DNA of 25,318 nucleotides from JACCZR01 sp035296565 (lineage in GTDB: Bacteria; Actinomycetota; Thermoleophilia; Solirubrobacterales; Thermoleophilaceae). How positions within the stretch are numbered: position 1 is the first letter of the stretch; the number at the start of each line of letters is the position of its first letter. Both the position numbers and the translations under genes were made by a program. Shown here piece by piece: positions 14,945 to 21,578 of the stretch. The stretch is from NCBI GenBank assembly GCA_035296565.1, contig DATHAQ010000030.1, positions 1-25,318 on the forward strand. Reading direction: 5' to 3'. The notes under the pieces were generated by a model. That model was not told the origin of the DNA. It made no database searches and was given only the letters and a program-made list of their open reading frames with translations.

Positions 14945-15244
14945 CTACGCCCGCTGGGCGTACCAGCGGCCCTTGATCAGATCGCGGAAGACGACAGTGT
15001 TCCGCCCGTCGGCCAGCACCAGCTCGAAGTAGCGCCGGCGCAGGGGCCGGCCTGTCCACCACAGGTCCTCAACCACCCACTCCTCGCGCACCGCCTCCAC
15101 CGCCATGCCCGCCACGGACTCGGGCACGCCCCGCTCGCCGGGACGGACGGTGACCGGGCGCGGCTCAGACAGCCGGGTCGAGCGAGCGGTGCTCGGCCGG
15201 CCGGCGCCCGGCCCGCGCTCCCTCGCCGGCCGGCGAGAGCTCAC
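14945..15244 (-). CDS. DUF6504-like small protein, translationally coupled to imuB
   Basis: 99 residues; GTG 15244 overlaps the TGA of imuB (GTGA). The first ~45 residues are basic, Arg/Pro-rich and probably disordered. The conserved part starts near VAGMAVEAVREEW and includes VEDLWWTGRPLRRRYFELVL and VVFRDLIKGRWYAQRA, a small Trp-rich beta domain. I recognise this from memory as the DUF6504-type protein often found next to imuB or dnaE2 in actinobacteria; no function is established. The overlap ties its production to ImuB, so a role in the mutasome is a reasonable inference. Confidence 0.7.
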   Translation of the reverse strand: MSSRRPARERGPGAGRPSTARSTRLSEPRPVTVRPGERGVPESVAGMAVEAVREEWVVEDLWWTGRPLRRRYFELVLADGRNTVVFRDLIKGRWYAQRA

Positions 15245-16443
15245 CTGCGCTTCCTCTTGTCGTCGAGGAAGGGCGCCAGCAGCGTGCGGCGCTCGGGCAG
15301 CCGCGAGCCTGGGTCGACCTCCAGGATGCGCAGCGCCGCCTCGGGGCCCGCCGACTGGCGGGCCTGGCGCACGGCTTCCCCCAGCCGCTCGCGCCGCACC
15401 GCCGCCGGGTCGCGCACCAGGTGACCCTGCTCGTGGGCGGGCGGACCGAAGGACTCGACCTCGAGGCCCAGGGAGCCAGCCGGGGCGGGCAGCACGGCCA
15501 GGCGGGTGCCAAGGGCCAGGCGGATGCGCTGGGCGTCGGCACTCGGGGTGCGCAGGGTCACCGCCTGGCGCCAGGTCCCTCCCGCCACGAAGCGGGCCGA
15601 AACCGCCAGCGCGCGCAGGGAGCGTCCCCGCCGCTCCCGGCGGGCCAGCAGGCGGGCTATCAACAGGTCCAGGGCGCGCTCGAGCTGCTGCCCGGAGGCG
15701 GCCTCGGGCAGGTCCAGGCGCTCGGACACCGGCTCGGGCGGCCGGCGCGGTTCCAGCGGGGTGTCGCGCCCGCGCGCGAGGTCGAGCGCCAGCAGGCCGG
15801 GGGGGCCGAAGCGCTCGGCCACCGAGCGCGAGGGCAGGGCGGCCAGCTCGCCGAGGGTGCGCAGGCCCAGACGCTCGAAGACGTCGGGCAAGGCGGCCAG
15901 CTCAGGCCGCACGCGCAGCATGGCCGCGGGCAGCGGGGCGAGGAAAGCGGCGGCGTCGGCCGCCCTCACCTTCACCGTGCGCCGCCGTGGCCGCGCCTGC
16001 CGGGCGGCGGCGTAGGCCACGAAGCGGCAGGGCCCGGCACCCAGGCGAACACTGCCGAGCACCCGCCTCGCGGCGCTCAACACGTCGTTGAGCCCTCCCC
16101 CGTGCAGCCCGTGCAGGCCCTCGGACTCGAAGTACGCCTCGCCCGCCCGGTCGGACTCCGGCGCCGCGCCCAGGCTCTCCACGCGGTCGAGCACCATCCC
16201 CCACAGCTCGCGCACCCCCTCGGGATCGGGTGGGACCAGCCGCAGCTCTGGACAACGCGTCAGGGCCTCCCCCACGTGCATGCCGCGCACCACGCCGAAG
16301 GCCTCGGCCGGAGCGGAGACCTCACCCACCATCTGCTCGCGGCCGGCCTCGGGGGCCAGGGCCACCGCCTCCCCCAGCAGAGCGCGATGCTCTCCCAGGG
16401 CCGCGACCAGCTCGAAGCGGGGGATGAGGGCGCCGATCACCAT
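15241..16443 (-). CDS. imuB: ImuB-like inactive Y-family DNA polymerase
   Basis: 400 residues with the Y-family layout: palm/fingers (residues 1-150), thumb (about 160-225) and little finger (about 230-340, including GRSLRALAVSARFV). The usual catalytic acids are missing. Where active DinB proteins have D-x-D near the N-terminus there is LIPRFELVAAL, and the SxDE-type motif is replaced by AGEAYFE (100-106). This is the mark of ImuB, a non-catalytic adaptor that links DnaE2 to the beta clamp. I do not see a canonical QLxLF clamp motif. The ATG at 16443 lies three bases after an SOS box and has no Shine-Dalgarno, so leaderless translation is probable. Confidence 0.9.
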   Translation of the reverse strand: MVIGALIPRFELVAALGEHRALLGEAVALAPEAGREQMVGEVSAPAEAFGVVRGMHVGEALTRCPELRLVPPDPEGVRELWGMVLDRVESLGAAPESDRAGEAYFESEGLHGLHGGGLNDVLSAARRVLGSVRLGAGPCRFVAYAAARQARPRRRTVKVRAADAAAFLAPLPAAMLRVRPELAALPDVFERLGLRTLGELAALPSRSVAERFGPPGLLALDLARGRDTPLEPRRPPEPVSERLDLPEAASGQQLERALDLLIARLLARRERRGRSLRALAVSARFVAGGTWRQAVTLRTPSADAQRIRLALGTRLAVLPAPAGSLGLEVESFGPPAHEQGHLVRDPAAVRRERLGEAVRQARQSAGPEAALRILEVDPGSRLPERRTLLAPFLDDKRKRR

Positions 16444-16446
16444 GAT

Positions 16447-16460
16447 CGAACGTATGTTCG
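16447..16460 (-). promoter_or_regulatory. LexA (SOS) box at the imuB start
   Basis: CGAACGTATGTTCG (plus strand) is a perfect CGAAC-N4-GTTCG box ending three bases before the imuB ATG. On the minus strand TACGTT inside the box fits a TAnnnT -10 placed to start transcription at the ATG. The box also lies 48 bases before the start of the divergent UBP zinc-finger gene, so LexA bound here could affect both. Confidence 0.88.
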
Positions 16461-16465
16461 CATCA

Positions 16466-16471
16466 TGTCAA
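16466..16471 (-). promoter_or_regulatory. TTGACA element upstream of the imuB SOS box
   Basis: A perfect -35 consensus on the minus strand, five bases upstream of the SOS box. A -10 18 bp downstream (GATCAT) would overlap the imuB ATG, while the TACGTT inside the box is too close for normal spacing, so its partner is uncertain. The dnaE2 box has the related TGGACA in almost the same place. Confidence 0.4.
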
Positions 16472-16507
16472 GGCCGACCGCAACCTCGCTTGCGCCACAC
16501 TGCATCC

Positions 16508-16777
16508 ATGAGCGTCTGCACACATCTGGACCAGGTCGAGGTCAGCCCACCCCACGACGTCAAAGGCTGCGAGGAGTGCCTGAAGACCGGCGACCGCTGG
16601 GTCCACCTGCGCGCCTGCCGCACCTGCGGCAAGGTCGGCTGCTGCGACTCCTCCCCCAACCGCCACGCCACCGCCCACAACCACGAGACGGGCCACCCGA
16701 TCGTCTCCTCGGCCCAGCCAGGCGAGGACTGGTCCTACTGCTACGAGGACGACGTGGTGTTCATCATCGAGGCCTAG
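16508..16777 (+). CDS. UBP-type zinc-finger domain protein
   Basis: 89 residues from ATG 16508, almost entirely one ZnF-UBP domain. The metal ligands are Cys4/His6, Cys21-x2-Cys24, Cys37-x2-Cys40, Cys45/46, His53, His57 or His59 and His63 (CRTCGKVGCCDSS, NRHATAH, TGHPIV). In eukaryotes this fold binds the free C-terminus of ubiquitin; stand-alone bacterial copies are common in actinobacteria and have no known ligand. It is divergent from imuB with 64 bp between start codons, and the imuB SOS box lies in that gap. No Shine-Dalgarno is evident. Confidence 0.9.
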   Translation: MSVCTHLDQVEVSPPHDVKGCEECLKTGDRWVHLRACRTCGKVGCCDSSPNRHATAHNHETGHPIVSSAQPGEDWSYCYEDDVVFIIEA

Positions 16778-16845
16778 GTGCTAGGCGAGCTCGGGCAACG
16801 ACGCCGGGGACTGGCGCAGGGCTTCTGGTCGGACGGGGCCGAGCG

Positions 16846-17772
16846 ATGACCCCCAAGTGGACGGCCGGCGACATCTCCGACCAGGCCGGCAAGCTCGCGG
16901 TCGTGACCGGCGCCAACAGTGGGCTCGGTCGCGTCACCGCGCTCGAGTTGGCGCGCCACGGCGCCGAGGTGGTCATCGCCTCCAGGAGCGTCGACAAGGG
17001 CCAAGCCGCCGCGAACGAGATCGAGGCCGAGACCGGTGGGCCCAAGGCCCGCGTGCTCGCACTCGATCTCGGCAGCCTCGACTCGGTGCGCGAGTTCGCC
17101 GGCCGGCTCCAGGGAGAGCGAATCGACCTGTTGATCAACAACGCCGGCGTGATGATGACCCCGCGGCAGGCCACGAGCGACGGGTTCGAGCTCCAGTTCG
17201 GCACCAACCACCTGGGCCACTTCGCGCTCACCGGCCTGTTGTTGGAAGCCGTGCAGCGCTCGGACTCCGGCCGGACCGTGACCCTGAGCAGCAACGAGCA
17301 CAAGAGCGGCAAGCTCGACTTCGACGACCTCCAGAAGGAGCGCTCGTACAGCCCCCGCGACGCCTACCAGGCCTCGAAGCTGGCCAACGCCGTGTTCGCG
17401 GTCGAGCTCGACCGCCGGCTGCGGGCAGCAGGGTCCCCGACGATCAGCGTGTTCGCCCACCCGGGCTACTCGGCGACCAACCTGCAGAGCACGGGGCCGA
17501 CCGGCATCGCCAAGGCCGCGATGGCGATCAGCAACCGGCTCCTCGCCCAGAGCGCCGAGCGCGGGGCCCTGCCCACCCTCTACGCCGCGACCGCGCCCGG
17601 AGTCCAGGGCGGCGAGTACTACGGGCCGGACGGGCCCGGCGAGTTCCGCGGGCTGCCGAGGAAGGTCGAAGCGATCCCGCCGGCCTACGACGAGGAGAAC
17701 GGCCGCCGGCTGTGGGAGGCCTCGGAGGAGCTGACTGGGGTCCGCTTCCTGTCGGGCGCCGACGTAGGCTAG
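16846..17772 (+). CDS. Short-chain dehydrogenase/reductase (retinol dehydrogenase-like)
   Basis: 308 residues from ATG 16846. The Rossmann cofactor motif TGANSGLG is at 21-28, NNAG at 98-101, the catalytic Ser in VTLSS (148-149) and the YxxxK pair Tyr174/Lys178 in AYQASK. The longer C-terminus (VFAHPGYSATNLQ, YYGPDGPGEFRG) matches the RDH/WWOX-like subgroup of classical SDRs, which use NADP(H) to oxidise or reduce alcohols and carbonyls. Substrate unknown. It follows the UBP gene by 68 bp and converges on the TauE gene, with a shared CTAG covering both stops. Confidence 0.9.
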   Translation: MTPKWTAGDISDQAGKLAVVTGANSGLGRVTALELARHGAEVVIASRSVDKGQAAANEIEAETGGPKARVLALDLGSLDSVREFAGRLQGERIDLLINNAGVMMTPRQATSDGFELQFGTNHLGHFALTGLLLEAVQRSDSGRTVTLSSNEHKSGKLDFDDLQKERSYSPRDAYQASKLANAVFAVELDRRLRAAGSPTISVFAHPGYSATNLQSTGPTGIAKAAMAISNRLLAQSAERGALPTLYAATAPGVQGGEYYGPDGPGEFRGLPRKVEAIPPAYDEENGRRLWEASEELTGVRFLSGADVG

Positions 17773-18491
17773 AGCGCCGCGAGCCCGGCGGCCACGCTGG
17801 CCAGGCCACCGGCCGCCACCAGCGCCAGCACCAGCGTGGAGAAGCGTTCGGCGTCAACCAAGCGAAACAGCCGGCAGCCGAGCAGGTGGCCGGCCACCAC
17901 GAGCCCGAGCAGGGGCGCCACCAGCTCGGGCTGGAACGCGTCGAAGCCGTCCCCGGCCGCGAGCAGGAGCGCGGCGCCGGCGAGGTTCAGAAACAGGAAC
18001 GCGGCGGCCAGGGAAGCCCGCAGCTCGCCCGGGGTCAGCCCCCGGGCACGCAGCCACAACACCAGCGGCGGGCCGCTGAGGCTCACCGACGTGGTCAGCG
18101 CGCCGCTGGCCAGCCCGGCGGTCAGTGCTCCCCGTGGGCCCGGCGCGGCCGTCGGCTCGGGGGCGCGCCAGGCTAGCGCCGCGGCTGCCACGACGCCCGC
18201 GCCCACCACCACCTGCAGCACGGGCTTGGGAGCGAGCGCGAGCAGCAGCGCGCCCAGCGCCAGCCCCGGCAGCGCCGCTACCAGGGCGGGCCGCAGCGCG
18301 TCCCAGCGCACCCGGCCGCCGTCGCGCAGCACCAGCAGGTTGAGCGCCAGCCCCAGGACCAGCAGCGCCCAGACCGCCTCGAAGGGCTCGAGCACGGCGA
18401 GCAGGGCCGGGCTCAGCACCAGCGCGAAGCCGAAGCCGGTGGCCGACTGGACCGAAGCGCCGGTGAACGCCGCGGCGGCGGCGAGGACCAT
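17769..18491 (-). CDS. TauE/SafE family membrane permease
   Basis: 240 residues, about eight hydrophobic helices, normal for the family. The first repeat has FTGASVQSATGFGFALVLSP and the second has TAGLASGALTTSVSLSGPPLVLWL, the paired TauE/SafE half-repeats with the G-x-x-G and SGPP features. These proteins are proposed exporters or importers of sulphite, sulphonates or organic anions. The ATG overlaps the TGA of pepP by one base (TGATG), so it is the last gene of the aro-pepP operon. No sulphur-metabolism gene is near, so the substrate is open. Confidence 0.85.
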   Translation of the reverse strand: MVLAAAAAFTGASVQSATGFGFALVLSPALLAVLEPFEAVWALLVLGLALNLLVLRDGGRVRWDALRPALVAALPGLALGALLLALAPKPVLQVVVGAGVVAAAALAWRAPEPTAAPGPRGALTAGLASGALTTSVSLSGPPLVLWLRARGLTPGELRASLAAAFLFLNLAGAALLLAAGDGFDAFQPELVAPLLGLVVAGHLLGCRLFRLVDAERFSTLVLALVAAGGLASVAAGLAAL

Positions 18492-19555
18492 CAGTCCACC
18501 GTGACCAGGGTCTTGGGGAAGCTGCTCAGGTTGCGCAGGCCGTCCTCCGCCACGATCACCAGGTCCTCGATCCGTACGCCCAGCTCGCCCGGGACGTAGA
18601 CGCCCGGCTCGATCGTCACCGCGTTGCCCGCTCGCAGCTCGCCCTCGGCGGTCTTGGTCAACCGCGGGCCCTCGTGTACCTCGAGCCCGACCCCGTGGCC
18701 GAGCCCGTGCCCGAACTGGTCGCCGCGGCCGGCCTCCTCGATCAGCGAGCGCGCCGCCTCGTCCACGTCGCGGCAGGCCGTGCCCGCCGTGGCTGCGTCC
18801 AGCGCGGCCAGCTGGGCGTTGAGGACCAGGTCGTAGACGTCGGTGGCCAGGGAGCCGAGCTCGCCGGTGGCGAAGGTGCGGGTGCAGTCCGAGCACATGC
18901 CGTCGACGAGACAGCCCAGGTCGAGCACCACGAGCGTGTCGGGCGGGATCTCCACGTCGCGCGGCTCGGCGTGCGGCAGGGCGGCGTGGGCGCCGGCGGC
19001 GACGATCGAGGGAAAGGACGGATCCTGGGCACCCCGCTCGCGCATCTCGCGCTCGAGGTCCACCGCCACCTCGCGCTCGGTGCGCCCGACCAGGCCGCGC
19101 TCGGCGACGTAGGCATAGATCACGTCGCCGAGCTCGGCGGCAGCCGTCATCGCGGCCACCTCGAGCTCGTCCTTCACCTCCCGAAGGCGCTCCACCAGGC
19201 CCCCCGCCGGCACCAGCTCCACCCCGTCGGGCACCGCCTCGGACAGGCGGCGGTGGGCCTTCACGCTGACGTTCTCGTCGTCGAACCCTGCGCGGCCCGA
19301 CAAGCGGGGCGCCAGGTCCTTGGGCAGATCGCGTCCCGGGGGCAGGCGGTCGAACTCGCCGGACACCTCGGTGGCCGCGCGCTCGACGTAGCGGAAGTCG
19401 GTGAGGAAAAGCCGCTCGTCCGCGCTGACCACGGCGGCGCCGCTGGTGCCCGTGAAGCCGGTGAGGTAGCGAACGTTGGTGAGGTCGGAGACCAGCAGGC
19501 AGTCGAGCTCCTCCTCGGCCACCAGCGCTACGAGGCGGTCGGCGCGGGTGGTCAC
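18491..19555 (-). CDS. pepP: Xaa-Pro aminopeptidase / M24 family peptidase
   Basis: 354 residues from GTG 19555, which overlaps the aroQ stop (GTGA); a longer in-frame extension into aroQ is low-complexity and rejected. Creatinase-like N-terminal domain (residues 1-125) with LLVSDLTNVRYLTGFTG, then the pita-bread catalytic domain. All five metal ligands of M24 are visible: Asp212 (VVLDLG), Asp223 (CSDCTRTF), His287 (FGHGLGHGVGLEVHE), Glu316 (TIEPGVY) and Glu330 (GVRIEDLV). It cleaves the N-terminal residue before proline in peptides, in the cytoplasm, with two Mn or Co ions. Position after aroQ is conserved in related genomes (memory). Confidence 0.92.
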   Translation of the reverse strand: MTTRADRLVALVAEEELDCLLVSDLTNVRYLTGFTGTSGAAVVSADERLFLTDFRYVERAATEVSGEFDRLPPGRDLPKDLAPRLSGRAGFDDENVSVKAHRRLSEAVPDGVELVPAGGLVERLREVKDELEVAAMTAAAELGDVIYAYVAERGLVGRTEREVAVDLEREMRERGAQDPSFPSIVAAGAHAALPHAEPRDVEIPPDTLVVLDLGCLVDGMCSDCTRTFATGELGSLATDVYDLVLNAQLAALDAATAGTACRDVDEAARSLIEEAGRGDQFGHGLGHGVGLEVHEGPRLTKTAEGELRAGNAVTIEPGVYVPGELGVRIEDLVIVAEDGLRNLSSFPKTLVTVD

Positions 19556-19986
19556 AGCGCGGCCCTCAGGATCTCCATGGCCTCGCGGTACCCGCCCACC
19601 CCCTTGCCCTGCACGTGGCCGAGGCACAGGTCCCGGATCACCGAGTGGCGCCGCCACTCCTCACGGCTCTCGATGTCCGAGATGTGTACCTCCACGGCGG
19701 GCAGGGCGGCCACCTCGAGCGCGTCGCGGATGGCGAAGGAGTAGTGCGCCCAGGCTCCGGGGTTGAGCACCACAGCATCGCTGCGCTCGGCGGCGCGGTG
19801 CAGCTGCTCGCAGTACTCCCCTTCGTGGTTGGTCTGGAAGAACGAGGCCTCGAAGCCGAACTCGCGCGCGAAACGGCCCACCTGGCCCTCCAGCTCGGCG
19901 AGCGTCAGCGTGCCGTACACCGCCGGATCGCGGCGGCCGAGCGTGTCGAGGTTGACTCCGTGCAGAATGGCGACGCGGTGGTTCAC
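19552..19986 (-). CDS. aroQ: Type II 3-dehydroquinate dehydratase
   Basis: 144 residues, exact family length. It converts 3-dehydroquinate to 3-dehydroshikimate, the third step of the shikimate pathway, as a dodecamer. Seen here: the flexible lid with catalytic Tyr24 (RRDPAVYGTLT), the TNHEGE loop (52-57), LNPGAWAHYS (74-83) with Asn75, His101 (VEVHISDIESREEW) and Arg108. The usual GPNLN start is GVNLD here, a variant I recall from this phylum. GTG 19986 overlaps the aroKB stop (GTGA), and its own stop overlaps pepP, so translation is coupled along the operon. Confidence 0.95.
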   Translation of the reverse strand: MNHRVAILHGVNLDTLGRRDPAVYGTLTLAELEGQVGRFAREFGFEASFFQTNHEGEYCEQLHRAAERSDAVVLNPGAWAHYSFAIRDALEVAALPAVEVHISDIESREEWRRHSVIRDLCLGHVQGKGVGGYREAMEILRAAL

Positions 19987-21578
19987 GCCAGTACCTCGTC
20001 GACCGCCGCCCGCAGTGCATCGCGGTCGACCTCGTGCCCGTGGCTCACATCGCCCGGCGCCTCCACCAGCACGAAGCGCACCTCTCCCCCCTCGCGCTTC
20101 TTGTCACGCTCGGACGCCGCCAACACCTCCTCGACGTCCACCCCCTCGACGGACAGCGGCAGGCCATGCGCCTCCAGCAGGCCGGCCACCTCGTCCCGCA
20201 GCGAAGTGCGGCCCGAGAGGCGCAGGGCGCAGAGCAGGCCGATGCCCACGGCCTCGCCGTGTCGCAGCCGCGAGTAGCCGGTGGCCGCCTCGAGGGCGTG
20301 GCCCACCGTGTGGCCCAGGTTGAGAACCTGGCGGCGACCTGAGTCGCGCTCGTCCTCGGCCACCACGGCCAGCTTGGTGCGCAGGCAGCCGAGAACCACC
20401 TCGTCGTCGGGGGCCTCGCCGGCCCGCACCCGCGACCACAGCGCGCCGCCGGCGATCAGGGCCGTCTTGACCACCTCGGCGTAGCCGGCGGCGGCTTCCT
20501 CGGGCGGCAGAGTCGCGAGAGCGCTCGGGTCGCACAGCACGGCGCTCGGCTGGTGGTAGGCGCCCACGTAGTTCTTGCCTTCGGGCAGGTCGACGCCGGT
20601 CTTGCCCCCGTAGGCCGAGTCCACCTGGGCCACCAGCGTGGTGGGCACCTGGACGTGGCGCGCCCCGCGCTGGTACACCGCGGCGCAGAAGCCCGCGAGG
20701 TCGCCCACCACCCCGCCGCCCACTCCCACCACGATGTCGCCGCCCTCCATCTCGGCCCTGGCCAGCTCGCGCAGCACGTGCTCGGCGCCGGCCACCGTCT
20801 TGTGCTGCTCGCCGGCCGGCACCGTCACCCGGTGATCGGCGGGCACGCCGTGCAGCTCGGCGACGTTCTCGTCGGTGACCGCGAAGCGCCGGCCGTCGTT
20901 GGGCCAGAAGAACGTCGCGCCGAGCAGGCCGCGGCCGAAGAAGACGGGGTAGCTGCCGGACTCCGCGGCCGCCCAGACGAGCCGCGTGCCGCGCGGGGCC
21001 CGCGCCAGCGCCTGCACGGCGGGGACGGCGTGACGGACGGCCGCCCGGCCCGCCGGGGGCAACGTGACCTGCGCCGCGGTCTCGTAGATGGCCCGGCGGT
21101 CCGCGTGCAGCTGGTCGAAGCGGCCGCGATCGCGAGCCAGCGGGCGGCCCTTGCCCGAGGCCCGACGCCAGGCGTCCTCGGCGCCCACCTCGAGGTGGAT
21201 GACCGTGTGCCGGGCGAGCGCCTCGCGCACGCGCTCGGAGCCGAGCGACCCGCCGCCGAGGGCGATCACCTGGGCGTCGTCGCGGGCCAACATCCGCAGC
21301 ACGACCTCCTCCTCGCGCAGCCTGAACAGGGACTCCCCCTCGCGGTCGAAGTACTGCTCCAGCGGCTCGCCCAGCTCGCGCTCGAGCTCGCGGTCGGAGT
21401 CGAGCGCCTCGGTTCCCAGCTCGGCGGCGACGGTGCGCGCAGCGCTGGTCTTGCCCGCGCCCATGAAGCCGATGAAGACCAGCGCACCCGCCTCGGCGGC
21501 GGGCTCTCCTACCGCCGGAACGGAGGCCGGGGCTCGGCCGGCCGAGTCCCGCCGGTCGTCCTCGTCTACCGCCTCCAT
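19983..21578 (-). CDS. aroKB: Fused shikimate kinase / 3-dehydroquinate synthase (AroK-AroB)
   Basis: 531 residues carrying two enzymes. Residues ~31-195 are shikimate kinase: P-loop GFMGAGKTS (37-45), the DSD shikimate-binding motif, FRLREEEVV, the IALGGGS loop and the adenine-lid RPLARDR. From ~200 on is 3-dehydroquinate synthase: PVFFGRGLL, GEQHKTVAGAE, VGVGGGVVGDLAGFCAAVYQRG, AQVDSAYGGKTGVDLPEGKN, and the zinc ligands in RHGEAVGIG and LNLGHTVGHALE. Together they catalyse pathway steps 2 and 5. A fused AroKB is also known from Thermotoga. ATG 21578 overlaps the end of aroC by 13 bases. The first 30 residues are low-complexity. Confidence 0.95.
   Translation of the reverse strand: MEAVDEDDRRDSAGRAPASVPAVGEPAAEAGALVFIGFMGAGKTSAARTVAAELGTEALDSDRELERELGEPLEQYFDREGESLFRLREEEVVLRMLARDDAQVIALGGGSLGSERVREALARHTVIHLEVGAEDAWRRASGKGRPLARDRGRFDQLHADRRAIYETAAQVTLPPAGRAAVRHAVPAVQALARAPRGTRLVWAAAESGSYPVFFGRGLLGATFFWPNDGRRFAVTDENVAELHGVPADHRVTVPAGEQHKTVAGAEHVLRELARAEMEGGDIVVGVGGGVVGDLAGFCAAVYQRGARHVQVPTTLVAQVDSAYGGKTGVDLPEGKNYVGAYHQPSAVLCDPSALATLPPEEAAAGYAEVVKTALIAGGALWSRVRAGEAPDDEVVLGCLRTKLAVVAEDERDSGRRQVLNLGHTVGHALEAATGYSRLRHGEAVGIGLLCALRLSGRTSLRDEVAGLLEAHGLPLSVEGVDVEEVLAASERDKKREGGEVRFVLVEAPGDVSHGHEVDRDALRAAVDEVLA

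Noticed and set aside
15421..16845. Plus-strand extension of the SDR frame upstream into the imuB region
   Set aside because: It runs antisense to imuB and through the UBP gene in another frame; the SDR family start is ATG 16846.
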